Positions 30,660 to 40,028 are shown, counted from the stretch's first letter. The stretch is DNA of 60,870 bases from Clostridia bacterium (GCA_017559995.1 JAFYPP010000042.1:1-60870), one strand, 5' to 3'. Program-made: numbers and translations. The notes: a model not told the origin generated them from the sequence alone.

Positions 30660-32738
30660 TCAGTTTACCGGCGCTATGGAGATAAAGTACGAGGAGATCC
30701 CACCGGAGGGGCACTGGAAGACCAGCGACGCGTTTGCCACATCCTGCGCGTTCTGGAAGGTCTGGGTAACCGAGCTGCGGCCGGAACCGCTCACATTGCA
30801 GGAGATCTGCTGACAGGCAACGCTCCACGTGACGCTGGCCGGATCGGCAGAATCGGTGTACACCGAAACGGTAATTTTATATTTGCCCTTCGGCAGAGAA
30901 ACATTGTGATAATTGCTGACTGCCGTATCTGCGTTCGTAATGTAAACCGTGGGGGTAAAGTTATATCCGCAGCGGTCACAGGTACCCGTGGTGGTGGTGT
31001 GTCCCAGAGCAGGGCTCTGCTGCTTGCCGCAGTATTTACATTTCGCGGCAGCGGTACAGGTGGCGGCGGAATAGCTGTGGGAAGTGGCTTTGATGGTCAC
31101 ACTGTAGGTGTCGCCGCAGCTGCAGGTATATACTCTCGTGCCGGATTTCTCGCAGGTGGCGTCCTTGGTGACCTTGGAAGAATAGGAATGATCCGTGACG
31201 GGGACCTCTTCCGTATAGGAAGCGCCGCAGGCGCAGGTATAGGTCACGCTGCCGGGCACCGTACAGGTGGCATCAACCACAAGGGAGGTCTCATAGGTGT
31301 GTCCCACCGGCGGGATTTCCTCGGTGTAGGAATATTCGCAAACACAGGTAAAGGTCTTGACGCCGGGGGCTTCGTGGCCGGGTTCCGTCGTAACCGACTC
31401 GGTATACTGATGGCGGTGGCGCTTCGCGATACTGTCTTTATAGGTACCCAGCGCCTCAAAAATCGCATCCGCGCTGTCAAAGTCCTGTGCCTCCAGATAA
31501 ACGATGCCTTGCTGATAGCGGGATTCCTTTTCCCGGGCCTCGCTGTTGCCGTAACCGTCCAGCGACGCAAACAGAGCGGCGGCATCCAGGAAATCGCCGT
31601 TGGCGAACAGCGCCTCGGCTTTTGCGCAGGTCGCCTCTGCCCGGCGGGTCTCGGAATCGTTGTAGGCGCCCAGTTCGCCGAAGGTGCTGATAGCCTCGTC
31701 GTACTGGCCGGCGGCAAGGCAGGCATCCGCCTTTGCGTACTTCGCCGCGGGAACCCGGGCGGCGGCATCCTGATAATCACCCAGATCGATCAGGACGGCG
31801 ATGGCCTCGTCGTACTGGCCGGCGGCAAGACAGGCGTCCGCCTTTGCGTACTTCGCGGCGGGAACACGGGCGGCGGCATCCTGATAATCACCCAGATCGG
31901 TAAAGACAGCGATGGCCTCGTCATACTGCCCGGCGGCAAGATGACTTTCCGCCTTGGCGTACTTTGTCGCGGGAATATAGTACTCCACCGCATAAAACGC
32001 GGCGGCGGCAGCCAGGACAAGGATAAGCAATGCCAAAATAACCGCTGTGACTTTTCGGCGCTTTTTCTTTTTGAGAGCGGCCTCCTGTTTTTGTGCGACA
32101 GCCTGTTCCTCTGTGAGGCGCCGGTCGGCCGCCTGCTTCAGGGCGGTCCACTGCACGGCGTTCAGCTTGGCAAACTCCAGACCGCAGTTGCAGCAGGTGC
32201 GCTCTTCCGCATGGTTGACCGCGCCGCACGCGCAGAACCACAGATCCTCGTGGGAACAGGGCGCGTAGCCACACTGCTTGCCGTAGGTCATCCGGTACTG
32301 CGTCACAAGATTTTCGTCCTGGGCTTCGTCCAGCAGCGTTGTGAGCGCGGGAAGCGGCTGCCAATCGCCGGCATCGCCTGTCCAGACGGAATCGTCGGCG
32401 AAGGTCACTTCCGCAAGTTCAACGGAAAAGTTTTGGGCAGAGGTGCCGTCCAGCAGGATCGCCGTCTTTTGGCCAAACTCCGTACCGCGGGGAGCGCTGA
32501 GGTCGAAATACTGATGCTCTTTGGCCGCGCCCAGCCGGCATCCGTCGGTGTCCAGAGAAAACACACGCACCTTTACGGCCTTAACGCGCTGGTGATGGAT
32601 ATTGCGAAACTTCAGCTGGGCCAGGATGTTTCCCGTTTGGTTATTCTTTAAAAATACACCCTCCGCGATCACCACCGGTGAACCAGCAGTATATAAATCA
32701 TTTGGCAAGGCAAACAGGCGGGAATACTGCTCGCTCAT
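30660..32738 (-). CDS. Zinc-ribbon membrane protein with TPR-like and CxCG repeats
   Basis: The 692-residue protein has an N-terminal beta-rich region (1-135), a zinc ribbon (CAC..., CCNCG; about 169-186), a basic stretch KKKKRR and one membrane span (about 230-250). Outside are TPR-like units AAGQYDEAI...LGDYQDAAA (three or four, two nearly identical), then several CxCG modules ending in GH.Y (TYTCACGASY, VYTCSCGDTY), and a C-terminal beta domain. The zinc ribbon faces the cytoplasm and the repeats face out. GGAGG precedes the ATG. The same CxCG/GHxY module occurs in the protein at 60301. The function is unknown; display or envelope sensing is plausible. Confidence 0.82.
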   Translation of the reverse strand: MSEQYSRLFALPNDLYTAGSPVVIAEGVFLKNNQTGNILAQLKFRNIHHQRVKAVKVRVFSLDTDGCRLGAAKEHQYFDLSAPRGTEFGQKTAILLDGTSAQNFSVELAEVTFADDSVWTGDAGDWQPLPALTTLLDEAQDENLVTQYRMTYGKQCGYAPCSHEDLWFCACGAVNHAEERTCCNCGLEFAKLNAVQWTALKQAADRRLTEEQAVAQKQEAALKKKKRRKVTAVILALLILVLAAAAAFYAVEYYIPATKYAKAESHLAAGQYDEAIAVFTDLGDYQDAAARVPAAKYAKADACLAAGQYDEAIAVLIDLGDYQDAAARVPAAKYAKADACLAAGQYDEAISTFGELGAYNDSETRRAEATCAKAEALFANGDFLDAAALFASLDGYGNSEAREKESRYQQGIVYLEAQDFDSADAIFEALGTYKDSIAKRHRHQYTESVTTEPGHEAPGVKTFTCVCEYSYTEEIPPVGHTYETSLVVDATCTVPGSVTYTCACGASYTEEVPVTDHSYSSKVTKDATCEKSGTRVYTCSCGDTYSVTIKATSHSYSAATCTAAAKCKYCGKQQSPALGHTTTTGTCDRCGYNFTPTVYITNADTAVSNYHNVSLPKGKYKITVSVYTDSADPASVTWSVACQQISCNVSGSGRSSVTQTFQNAQDVANASLVFQCPSGGISSYFISIAPVN
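31694..31960. repeat. 111-bp tandem repeats inside the TPR gene
   Basis: Starts of cctcgtcgtactgg-type units lie at 31694, 31805 and 31916, exactly 111 bp apart, encoding 37-residue TPR-like units. The first two are nearly identical in DNA and the third has drifted, indicating recent duplication. Confidence 0.85.
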
Positions 32739-32772
32739 GGAGATACCTCCTTCAAATGCTATAGTTAGTTAC

Positions 32773-32801
32773 ATTATACTCCCATATTTTCGAAAAAACA
32801 A
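32773..32801 (-). promoter_or_regulatory. Promoter of the zinc-ribbon/TPR gene
   Basis: On the minus strand TTGTTT (32796-32801), 17-bp spacer, TATAAT (32773-32778), upstream of the ATG at 32738. Confidence 0.6.
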
Positions 32802-32856
32802 TATGTCGAAAAGGGAAAACCATGCGCCGCGGATCATCGCTTCCGCCCCGCGAAAA

Positions 32857-32897
32857 TGAAAAAAGCACCAAAGCCTTACGGCTTCAGTGCTTTTTGC
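32857..32897. terminator. Terminator after tRNA-Pro
   Basis: AAAAAAGCACCAAAGCC/GGCTTCAGTGCTTTTT around TTAC, with T-runs on both strands. It directly follows the tRNA 3' end on the minus strand. Confidence 0.85.
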
Positions 32898-32973
32898 TGG
32901 TCCGAGTGGCGAGACTTGAACTCACGGCCTCTTGACCCCCAGTCAAGCGCGCTACCAGCTGCGCTACACCCGG
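32898..32973 (-). tRNA. tRNA-Pro (anticodon GGG)
   Basis: The 76-nt cloverleaf starts CCGGGTGTAGCGCAG and ends with an encoded CCA. The anticodon stem CTTGA/TCAAG encloses CTGGGGG, giving GGG for proline CCC codons. The acceptor stem begins with C1-G72. Confidence 0.95.
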
Positions 32974-33057
32974 TCAACGTCATTTATAATACCATGGGTT
33001 TTGAAAAAAAGCAAGAGTTTTTTTCATTTTTTTGAGGAAAAAAACATACAAATTACC

Positions 33058-34545
33058 ATGAGAAATGCGACTCGTTTTTTGTATAATACGATACTTTTGA
33101 CGGCAACGGCCCTGCTGATGCGGCTTTTGGCCATGGGATTTCAGGTTTACCTCACCCAGCGCATCGGTTCGGAGGGCATCGGCCTGTTTGAACTGCTCAT
33201 GTCGGTGTACGGCCTGTCGGCGTCTTTGGCCGTGTCCGGGGTCCGGCTGTCCACCACCCGGCTGGTGCTGGAGGTATCCCGGCGGAGCGGGGACGGCGTG
33301 GTGCGCCTTTGCCTGACCTACGCCCTGCTGCTGGGCACGGGTGCCGGTGTCCTGCTCTATGTCTGCAGCGGCCCGGCGGCGGCGTTGTGGCTGGACGCGC
33401 CGGAGCTGGCCCGGTGCCTGCGGGTGCTGGCCTTCACCCTCCCCTGCCTGTCGGTGTCCTCCTGCGTGAGCGGCCTGTTTTCCGCGCGGCGGCAGGCAGG
33501 ACGGATGGCGCTGATCCAGGTGCTGGAGTTTGCGCTGCATATGGCGCTCACCATCGGGGGTTTGGCGGTCCTTCGGCCCAGCCGTCCGGCGGAGGCCTGC
33601 CTCGTGCTGGTGTGCAGCAGCTGTCTGTGCGACGGGTTCTCCGCCGCCCTTGCCCTGGTGCTTTCCCGGCGTGAGCGGACGGGCGGCAGACTGCCCCTGG
33701 AACACGTTGGCGATCTGCTGTCCATCGCCCTGCCCGATGCCTTGGGCTCGTGGGTGCGTTCGGGGCTGGTGAGCGCCAAGCACGTGCTCATCCCCAAGGG
33801 TCTGCGCAGGTTCGGCGCCGGCAGCGCCCAGGCGCTGTCCTCCTACGGCATGATCCAGGGTATGGTGATGCCGGTGCTGGGGTTCCCTGCCGCCGTTCTG
33901 GGAACGGTCTCCGGCCTTCTGGTGCCCGAGATCGCCGAAAGCCACGCCAACGGCCAGCAGCGGCGGCTGACCGCTATCATGGAGCGGGTGCTGCACCTGA
34001 CCCTGCTGTTTTCCCTGTTTACCGGGGGCATCCTGCTGGTGTACGGCGGCGACCTTGGCCGCATGCTGTACCGCTCGGCGGAGGTGGAGCGCTACATCCG
34101 CCTGTTGGCTCCGCTGGTGCCGCTGATGTATCTGGACACCACGGTGGACGGTATGCTCAAGGGCATGGGCCTGCAAAAGGCCAGCATGGGCATCAACATT
34201 GTGGACGCGGCGGTGAGTCTGCTGCTGGTCTGGCAGCTCATTCCCCGGGTGGGGCTGAAGGGATACCTGCTGACCCTTTACGTCAGCGAAACGCTGAACT
34301 TTTTGCTGAGTTTCCGGCAGCTCAACCGCCACGCGGGCCTTCGCCTGCCCTTCTACCGCAGTGTGCTGGCCCCACTGATGGCCGCCATGTGCGCCATCGT
34401 GCTTCCCCGGCTGGTGCCGGGCGGCGGACAGCCCGTGGCCCTTATGGTGTGCAGCCTGGCGCTGTACTATGTTCTGCTGCGGCTGCTGGGCAGCGTCACC
34501 CGGCGGGATATTCGCTGGTTTTTGGGGATCTTCCGGAAAAAATGA
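33058..34545 (+). CDS. Polysaccharide-lipid flippase-like protein (SpoVB/MurJ superfamily)
   Basis: The 495-residue membrane protein has about 14 predicted spans and belongs to the MATE/MOP flippase superfamily. The start, LLMRLLAMGFQVYLTQRIGSE, resembles the opening of SpoVB and related oligosaccharide flippases. It likely moves a lipid-linked sugar or peptidoglycan precursor across the membrane, perhaps in sporulation, which fits the presence of a sipL gene nearby. The ribosome site is weak (GAGG about 20 bases before), so the ATG at 33058 is chosen by family alignment. It is followed by an XRE regulator 105 bases downstream. Confidence 0.85.
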   Translation: MRNATRFLYNTILLTATALLMRLLAMGFQVYLTQRIGSEGIGLFELLMSVYGLSASLAVSGVRLSTTRLVLEVSRRSGDGVVRLCLTYALLLGTGAGVLLYVCSGPAAALWLDAPELARCLRVLAFTLPCLSVSSCVSGLFSARRQAGRMALIQVLEFALHMALTIGGLAVLRPSRPAEACLVLVCSSCLCDGFSAALALVLSRRERTGGRLPLEHVGDLLSIALPDALGSWVRSGLVSAKHVLIPKGLRRFGAGSAQALSSYGMIQGMVMPVLGFPAAVLGTVSGLLVPEIAESHANGQQRRLTAIMERVLHLTLLFSLFTGGILLVYGGDLGRMLYRSAEVERYIRLLAPLVPLMYLDTTVDGMLKGMGLQKASMGINIVDAAVSLLLVWQLIPRVGLKGYLLTLYVSETLNFLLSFRQLNRHAGLRLPFYRSVLAPLMAAMCAIVLPRLVPGGGQPVALMVCSLALYYVLLRLLGSVTRRDIRWFLGIFRKK

Positions 34546-34650
34546 CGGGTGCAACCGCCGGTTGCTACCGTTTCAAGGCGAGTTGGTGGATTTTTCGCGC
34601 GGTTTGTGCTACAATTTCAGCAGAAATCCAAGGCAAAGGAGACGCAAGCC

Positions 34651-35517
34651 ATGCCGTTGAACGAAACCATCTACCGCCTGCGCACCGAAAAGGGGATGTC
34701 CCAGGGCGACCTGGCCGACGCGCTGGATGTTTCCCGTCAGTCGGTTTCCAAGTGGGAGACCGGTGGCGCTACGCCAGATCTGGATAAACTGGTAAAATTA
34801 AGCGCTCTGTTCGGCGTGACGCTGGACGAACTGGTGAAGGGCGAGACGCCCGCCGCCGAGCCGCCGTCCCGGCCGGAACCGCAGGTCATCTATGTGGAGC
34901 GGCAGGAGCCGCCCCTTCCCCGCCGCAAAGTCGTGGGCTACGCCCTGATGGGTCTGGCGATCCTCACGGTACTGCTGTGCGCCGTTCTGGGCGGTCTGCT
35001 GGCCGGCGTGCTGTTTTCCTTCCCCTTCTGGGCCTGCGCCGCGGTGTGCTTCCTGATGGACAAACGGGTAGGCCTGTGGTGCTGCTGGGTATTGTTCTTT
35101 TTGCTGGATGTGTATCTGCGGTTTGCCACCGGCATCAGCTGGGGCGGCATTTTCTCGCTGATGCGCTCCTTCGCCTACGCCGGGCGGGTCCAATGGATCG
35201 CCTGCGTGGTGATGACGGTTCTGATCACCGCACTGGTGCTTTGCACCGTCCGGGCCTTCCGGGACAAGGTGCTGGAACCCACCCGTGCCGCAAAGATCCG
35301 TTTGGGCCTCCTGCTGGCGGTACTGGCGGTGGCCTTTGCCCTGCCGTGGGGATACGCCCACTTCATGCAGAAGGTGTCCACCGACGGCCAGTCCCTGTAC
35401 ACCGTCGCCCGGGTATCCCAGGTGCTGGGCACCGTGACCCAATGGACCAAAGCCCCCGTCCTCTGCCGTCTTGCCATCGATCTTCTGGCCATGCGGCGGT
35501 GGAAACGTGCCCAATAA
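34651..35517 (+). CDS. XRE-family regulator with membrane-spanning C-terminus
   Basis: The 288-residue protein has a helix-turn-helix domain (about 5-60: LRTEKGMSQGDLADALDVSRQSVSKWETG) followed by a Pro/Glu linker and four to five membrane segments (about 97-290). Such fusions tether a DNA-binding domain to the membrane, where they may sense envelope state. AAAGGAG lies before the ATG. A likely -10 box TACAAT sits about 40 bases upstream, but no good -35 box is visible. Targets are unknown; the flippase gene just upstream on the same strand is one candidate. Confidence 0.83.
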   Translation: MPLNETIYRLRTEKGMSQGDLADALDVSRQSVSKWETGGATPDLDKLVKLSALFGVTLDELVKGETPAAEPPSRPEPQVIYVERQEPPLPRRKVVGYALMGLAILTVLLCAVLGGLLAGVLFSFPFWACAAVCFLMDKRVGLWCCWVLFFLLDVYLRFATGISWGGIFSLMRSFAYAGRVQWIACVVMTVLITALVLCTVRAFRDKVLEPTRAAKIRLGLLLAVLAVAFALPWGYAHFMQKVSTDGQSLYTVARVSQVLGTVTQWTKAPVLCRLAIDLLAMRRWKRAQ

Positions 35518-35520
35518 TAC

Positions 35521-35552
35521 AAGAGACAGGCTTTTTGCCTGTCTCTTTCTTT
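35521..35552 (+). terminator. Terminator of the XRE regulator
   Basis: AAGAGACAGGC/GCCTGTCTCTT around TTTTT, followed by TCTTTTG. Confidence 0.8.
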
Positions 35553-35572
35553 TGTTGATTTTATGCATTTCG

Positions 35573-35601
35573 TTGCAAAATCGCAAATAATATGCTATTA
35601 T
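35573..35601 (+). promoter_or_regulatory. Promoter of the Cys-rich membrane gene
   Basis: TTGCAA (35573-35578), 17-bp spacer, TATTAT (35596-35601), 35 bp before the ATG at 35636. Confidence 0.65.
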
Positions 35602-35635
35602 ATTGAGTAAATAAACGATAAAGGAGGCGTAATTC

Positions 35636-36502
35636 ATGTCGGAAACGTATTGCGGTAAGCACTGTTCGGAATGTGCGTTCGCGGAACAGTTGAACTGTCC
35701 GGGCTGTAAAACAGACGGCTACAGTCCCATGGCGGCCCAATGTGCCATCGCCACCTGCTGTCGTGGCCGGGGTCACGAACATTGTGAAACCTGTACCTCG
35801 CATACCTACTGTCCCACCCTGAACAAGAAGAGCGCCAATCCGGAAGCCATCCTGCAAAAGCAGGCCGACCTGCAGCGCAAAAAGCAAGCTGAGGCGGAGG
35901 CCGCCGCGCGGAAACGGGCCGAACTGCTGGAGACCGCCGCCGTGATGGGAAAATGGGTGCGGCTGATCTTCTGGCTGATGATCGCCACAACGGCGATCGG
36001 TCTGTTTGAAAAGGTGCGCTCCCTTTCCGTACCCGTGGCGTTGATCACCTTTGCCCTTTCGGCGGCAGGCGGTGTGATCTATCTGACCCGGCTGTCGGCC
36101 GTTGACGACGGGTTCCGCCTGGCCTCCCTGCGCAGTTTTACCGCCGCTGCCTCGGCGCTGCTGGCCCTGTTCGCAGCCGACGGCTCGACACTGCATACCC
36201 TGCTGACGCTGGCGCTGCTGCTCCCGTCGCTGGTGAGTATGTATTACGAGATCAACACCTTTGCCGAAATGTTGGAGGATGCCGACAGAGAGCTTTCGGA
36301 AAAATGGCGCAAACTGTGGAAGACCTATAAGATCTGTATGGGCGTGACCTTCAGCAGTCTGGTGCTGGCGATCCTGGCGCCCGGACTTGCGGCGCTGGCC
36401 ATTCTGGGCGGTGCCATCGGTATGCTGGTGGCCTCCATTCAGGAATACATCTATCTCTACCGCACAGCACAGGTCTGCTGTTACATTTGCAAAACAAACT
36501 AA
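35636..36502 (+). CDS. Cys-rich N-terminal, multi-span membrane protein
   Basis: The 288-residue protein starts with a Cys-rich cluster (YCGKHCSECAF, NCPGC, CCRGRGH, CETC) like the metal-binding part of DUF3795-type proteins. A basic coiled stretch (about 72-105) and about five membrane segments follow. GGAGG precedes the ATG. It is a solitary gene with its own promoter and terminator. A metal- or redox-sensing membrane protein is the likely type, but no function can be named. Confidence 0.78.
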   Translation: MSETYCGKHCSECAFAEQLNCPGCKTDGYSPMAAQCAIATCCRGRGHEHCETCTSHTYCPTLNKKSANPEAILQKQADLQRKKQAEAEAAARKRAELLETAAVMGKWVRLIFWLMIATTAIGLFEKVRSLSVPVALITFALSAAGGVIYLTRLSAVDDGFRLASLRSFTAAASALLALFAADGSTLHTLLTLALLLPSLVSMYYEINTFAEMLEDADRELSEKWRKLWKTYKICMGVTFSSLVLAILAPGLAALAILGGAIGMLVASIQEYIYLYRTAQVCCYICKTN

Positions 36503-36506
36503 GAAA

Positions 36507-36537
36507 AAAAGCCACCCGGGAGGGTGGCTTTCTTATT
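36507..36537. terminator. Bidirectional terminator
   Basis: AAAAGCCACCC/GGGTGGCTTT around GGGA with A and T runs. It lies between the converging Cys-rich gene and P1-peptidase gene. Confidence 0.85.
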
Positions 36538-36541
36538 GCGT

Positions 36542-37567
36542 TTACAGGAAATCGCGCAGGCCGTACTTGACCTTGCCGGCACGGCCGGTGGTGGTCTCGG
36601 CGTGGTAGAGGGAGCTGATGATGGCCTCTTCCACGGCCTCGGCGGTGGCGTCAAAGACGCCGTCGATCTTGTTGTCGGAGATCATCTTCATATCCATGAC
36701 AGCGGTCTTGCTGTAGTGGGGCACACGGTTGGCAGTGGTGAAGGCGATGGCGATATCGCCGCTGCCGTTGCCGTAATAGGAGCCGGTGCGGGCCAGGCCA
36801 ACGCCGGCACGGCGAGCCACACGCTTCAGCTGGCGCTCGGACAGGGGCACGTCGGTGGCGATGAGCATGATGATGGAGCCCTTATCCTGCTGGGCTTCCA
36901 GACGGGCCTTGATCTCACGGCCCATCTGGCGGCCGTCGATCATCAGTCGGCCGGCGCCGCCGAAGTTGGACATGACCAGAGCACCCACGGTGTACTCCTT
37001 GTCGTCCAGCTTGACGATACGGGAAGCGGAGCCGATGCCGCCCTTGAGACCCAGACAGCACATACCGGTGCCGGAGCCCACCACGCCTTCCTCAAACTCC
37101 TCGCCGCAGTTGGCCAGAGCCTGGAACACGTGCTCCTCGGTGATGTGCAGGCCGCGGATATCGTTGAGGGTACCGTCGTTGCACTCGCAGACCAGAGGGT
37201 TGACGGTGCCGGTCTTGACGCCGATATCCTCGTTCTGCTGCAGCATATACTTGATGAGAGCATTGGCGGCAGTGCCGATGCTCAGGGTATTGGTCATGAC
37301 GATGGGGGTCTCAATGGTGCCCAGTTCTTCTACCTGCACCAGACCCATGGTCTTGCCGAAGCCGTTGATGACGCAGGACGCGGCCATGACCTTGTCCTGG
37401 AACAGATTGCCCTCGTGGGGCAGAATGGCGGTGACGCCGGTGTTGATGTCGGCACCGTCACGGACGGTGACATGACCCACCTTGACGCCGGGAACGTCGG
37501 TGATCAGGTTGCGGGGACCGGGAGTGCCCAGACCGATCTTGATGCCGGATTCTTTGTTCAGACCCAT
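36542..37567 (-). CDS. P1-family (DmpA-type) aminopeptidase
   Basis: The 341-residue protein is a DmpA/S58 Ntn-hydrolase. It has the opening NLITDVPGVKVGH, the VCECNDGTLNDIRG segment and GTGMCC.GLKGGIGSASR, in which the Gly-Ser bond is where self-cleavage exposes the nucleophilic Ser. C-terminal TTANRVPHYS is also conserved. Members hydrolyse N-terminal D- or L-amino acids or beta-peptides in the cytoplasm. It follows the HAD phosphatase by 10 bases in one transcript. The ATG has a weak upstream site (GAGGTATTATT). Confidence 0.9.
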   Translation of the reverse strand: MGLNKESGIKIGLGTPGPRNLITDVPGVKVGHVTVRDGADINTGVTAILPHEGNLFQDKVMAASCVINGFGKTMGLVQVEELGTIETPIVMTNTLSIGTAANALIKYMLQQNEDIGVKTGTVNPLVCECNDGTLNDIRGLHITEEHVFQALANCGEEFEEGVVGSGTGMCCLGLKGGIGSASRIVKLDDKEYTVGALVMSNFGGAGRLMIDGRQMGREIKARLEAQQDKGSIIMLIATDVPLSERQLKRVARRAGVGLARTGSYYGNGSGDIAIAFTTANRVPHYSKTAVMDMKMISDNKIDGVFDATAEAVEEAIISSLYHAETTTGRAGKVKYGLRDFL

Positions 37568-37577
37568 AATAATACCT

Positions 37578-38369
37578 CTATTCTTTGATGTTATTGAGAA
37601 ACTCTCGAATGTTTTCCATGACGTAGGCGGGTTTTACCTCGGATGCCGCCAGATCGTCCAGGGTGGCTTCGCCGGACAGCACCAGTACGGTGTCGATGCC
37701 GGCATTGACGCCGCTTTGGATATCGGTGTACAGGCGGTCGCCCAGCAGGATGGCCTGCTCTTTGGCGAAGCCGCTTTTGGCGATGGCCAGTTCCACCATG
37801 TCGGGCTGGGGCTTGCCGATGAACCGGGGCCGACGGCCGGTGGCGCGGTACAGCATCTCGCTGACGCTGCCGCAGTCGGGCACCGAGCCGTACCAGGTGG
37901 GACACACCCAGTCGGGATTGGTGGCCACGAAGTCCACCCCTCGGTTCAGCAGGATGCAGGCATCCTCCAGCTTTTGAAAGGTCAGCTCGGTGTCAAAGCC
38001 CATGCACAGGCAATCGATGTCCTCTTCCAGCCTGTCCACGATGGGCAGACCGCCCTCCCGAAGCTGGCTTTTGAAGGATTCGGTGCCGAAGGCATAGATC
38101 TTGTGATGGCTGTGCTTCTGCAGATACAGCACGGTGGCGTTCACCGAGGTGAGGAAGTCCTCTTTTTCGGCGGCAATGCCAAGGCGCCGCAGCTTGTCCA
38201 CGTAGCTGTTCACGCTTTTGGAGGAGTTGTTGGTGAGGTACATGGCCCGTCCGCCGACGGCCTTCACATGGGCCAGAAAATCCAGTGTTCCGTCAAACAG
38301 CTGCTCGTCCAGATAAATCGTGCCGTCCATATCCAACAGGAACAGACGCTTGTCCCGCAACGGGGTCAT
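37578..38369 (-). CDS. HAD-IIA family phosphatase (NagD/AraL-like)
   Basis: The 263-residue enzyme is a haloacid-dehalogenase phosphatase of the NagD group. Motif one is LFLLDMDGTIYL (Asp nucleophile and acid), motif two MYLTNNSS, and motif four GDRLYTDIQSG, with the C2 cap between. It dephosphorylates small phosphorylated metabolites in the cytoplasm; the natural substrate is unclear. The ATG at 38369 is preceded by GAGGTGG. It is coupled to the P1 peptidase. Confidence 0.9.
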   Translation of the reverse strand: MTPLRDKRLFLLDMDGTIYLDEQLFDGTLDFLAHVKAVGGRAMYLTNNSSKSVNSYVDKLRRLGIAAEKEDFLTSVNATVLYLQKHSHHKIYAFGTESFKSQLREGGLPIVDRLEEDIDCLCMGFDTELTFQKLEDACILLNRGVDFVATNPDWVCPTWYGSVPDCGSVSEMLYRATGRRPRFIGKPQPDMVELAIAKSGFAKEQAILLGDRLYTDIQSGVNAGIDTVLVLSGEATLDDLAASEVKPAYVMENIREFLNNIKE

Positions 38370-38459
38370 CGTACCACCTCACTTCCCTGCTTATGATACC
38401 TTTTGCCGGCGGGAAAGTCAACAGGCAGCCGACACTTCGGCTGCCCGTCAACGTATGTT

Positions 38460-39947
38460 TTAGTCAGAAAATGGGATCAGCATCAGCTTTCCCGGCGCCA
38501 GTTCCTGTCCGCTCTCCATCTTGTTGGCGGAAAGGATCTGGCCCACCCGGCTGCCGTAGTGCTTGGCGATGGACCAGGGAGTCTCCCCCGGCTCCACCGA
38601 CCGCAGCACCAGTGTCCCGGCGGGCGGCACCGGGCGACGGAGATTGGGATCCAGCGCGCAGCGGGCCACCTGATCGCAGGTCTGCTCCACCAGCCCCCGG
38701 CACTGCAGCAGGGCGGTGAAGCGGACGCGGATGGCGCCGTCCTCCACCTGGGCGGTGAGGTCCCGCCACCCGGCCCGGACGGTGATCTGCTCGGCGTTCA
38801 CCGGCTCCTCACCGCGCACACGGACGGTATGCTCGACACAGTGCAGCTTGCCCATGGGGCAGCAGTAGACCATCCGCAGGGTATAGACCGCCCCGGGCCA
38901 TCCACCCTCCTCCACAAAGCCGCGTGCACGGCAGCGGCAATCCACAACGGAGGCCGCGGCCTCCGGGGGCTGGCACAGTTCCTCCGCGAAAACAGTGCGG
39001 TCAAAGGTCTTCCACGCCGGGCAGCGCAGCGGCTCCCGGGTGCATTCGGTGACAAAACGGGTGCTGTAGGCGTCCCGCAGCACAGGCAGACGCACCCGCC
39101 GCGCCACGCAGACGGTGACGGTGCCGCTCAGGTTGCAGGACAGGGTGGGCGCAGCGCCCTCCAGAAGGGTCACCTGGGACTGCAGCAGCTGATAGTCGGC
39201 CACCACGCCGTCCCCCGGCTCCATGCCGTCACACTCCACCACCTGGGAAAAAGGGATGCGGTATTCCTGCTGTCGCAGCTGCCCTTCCCGGAAAAAGACC
39301 GCCTGCACGCAGGCGCAACCCCGCAGCATGACCTTTCCGGACAGTATCCGCTGTTCCTCCTGCAGCCATTGGACGGTATGGTGCAGCAGGCTCCCCTGGG
39401 GTTCGGTCTGCAGTTCGTCGGCGGCCACCAGCTTTTTCTCGGCCACCGTCCGAACCAGTTCCAGCTCCACGGTGTCGCAGAGAGTCTGCACGTCCTCTTC
39501 CCCACTGCCGCCGGCGCTTTCGGTCACCGTCAGGCTGTCCTTGCGGAACAGCTGGACGCAGGCGCCGATCTGGGCCTGCAGCTGCAGCTTTCTGGGGTTG
39601 CGGATGAGGGCGTCACAGCGCAGCACCTCCACCCGAAGCTGCACCGGGCTGCCCTCCCGGCAGCCGGGGACGTCCATCTCCAAAGCAAAGGGCACGCTGC
39701 CCCGGATGATCTGCCAGCGGCTTTCGTCCTCTTCCTGACAAAGTGCGGTGATGTCCACGGTACCCTCCAGCATCAGCGCATCCTGCCGCAGGGTGCGCTG
39801 TTTGATCTGACAGACGGCAAAGGCGGTGAGCACGCTGTACACGTCGGCCTGGGTGTCGGGGACGATAACTTCGGCGGACACCTCCTTTTGGGCGTCGGTT
39901 TGGGGCAGCACGGTATATGTTTCATAGCTGTTTCGGATCAGTTCCAT
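38460..39947 (-). CDS. sipL: SipL-like spore protein (SPOCS domains plus LysM)
   Basis: The 495-residue protein has two or three repeats of the SPOCS/DUF3794 type (for example SVPFALEMDVPGCREG, EYRIPFSQVVECDG) and a C-terminal LysM domain (about 440-492: VEPGETPWSIAKHYG, ILSANKMES, PGKLMLIP). This is the SipL layout; SipL binds SpoIVA during coat assembly, so this points to spore formation. AAGGAG precedes the ATG at 39947; an upstream ATG at 39980 lacks a ribosome site. Its own terminator-bounded position suggests a separate transcript, probably mother-cell expressed. Confidence 0.88.
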   Translation of the reverse strand: MELIRNSYETYTVLPQTDAQKEVSAEVIVPDTQADVYSVLTAFAVCQIKQRTLRQDALMLEGTVDITALCQEEDESRWQIIRGSVPFALEMDVPGCREGSPVQLRVEVLRCDALIRNPRKLQLQAQIGACVQLFRKDSLTVTESAGGSGEEDVQTLCDTVELELVRTVAEKKLVAADELQTEPQGSLLHHTVQWLQEEQRILSGKVMLRGCACVQAVFFREGQLRQQEYRIPFSQVVECDGMEPGDGVVADYQLLQSQVTLLEGAAPTLSCNLSGTVTVCVARRVRLPVLRDAYSTRFVTECTREPLRCPAWKTFDRTVFAEELCQPPEAAASVVDCRCRARGFVEEGGWPGAVYTLRMVYCCPMGKLHCVEHTVRVRGEEPVNAEQITVRAGWRDLTAQVEDGAIRVRFTALLQCRGLVEQTCDQVARCALDPNLRRPVPPAGTLVLRSVEPGETPWSIAKHYGSRVGQILSANKMESGQELAPGKLMLIPFSD

Positions 39948-39983
39948 GGTCGTTCTCCTTCCGTTGGGCGTTTGTTCCATGGA

Positions 39984-40018
39984 TATGAAAAAAAGAGGTC
40001 GGTTAGACCTCTTTTTTA
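39984..40018. terminator. Terminator closing the yicC-rsgA cluster
   Basis: AAAAAAAGAGGTC/GACCTCTTTTTT around GGTTA, with T-runs on both strands, just past the rsgA stop at 40029 on the minus strand. Confidence 0.85.
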
Positions 40019-40028
40019 TAAGTAGTAG

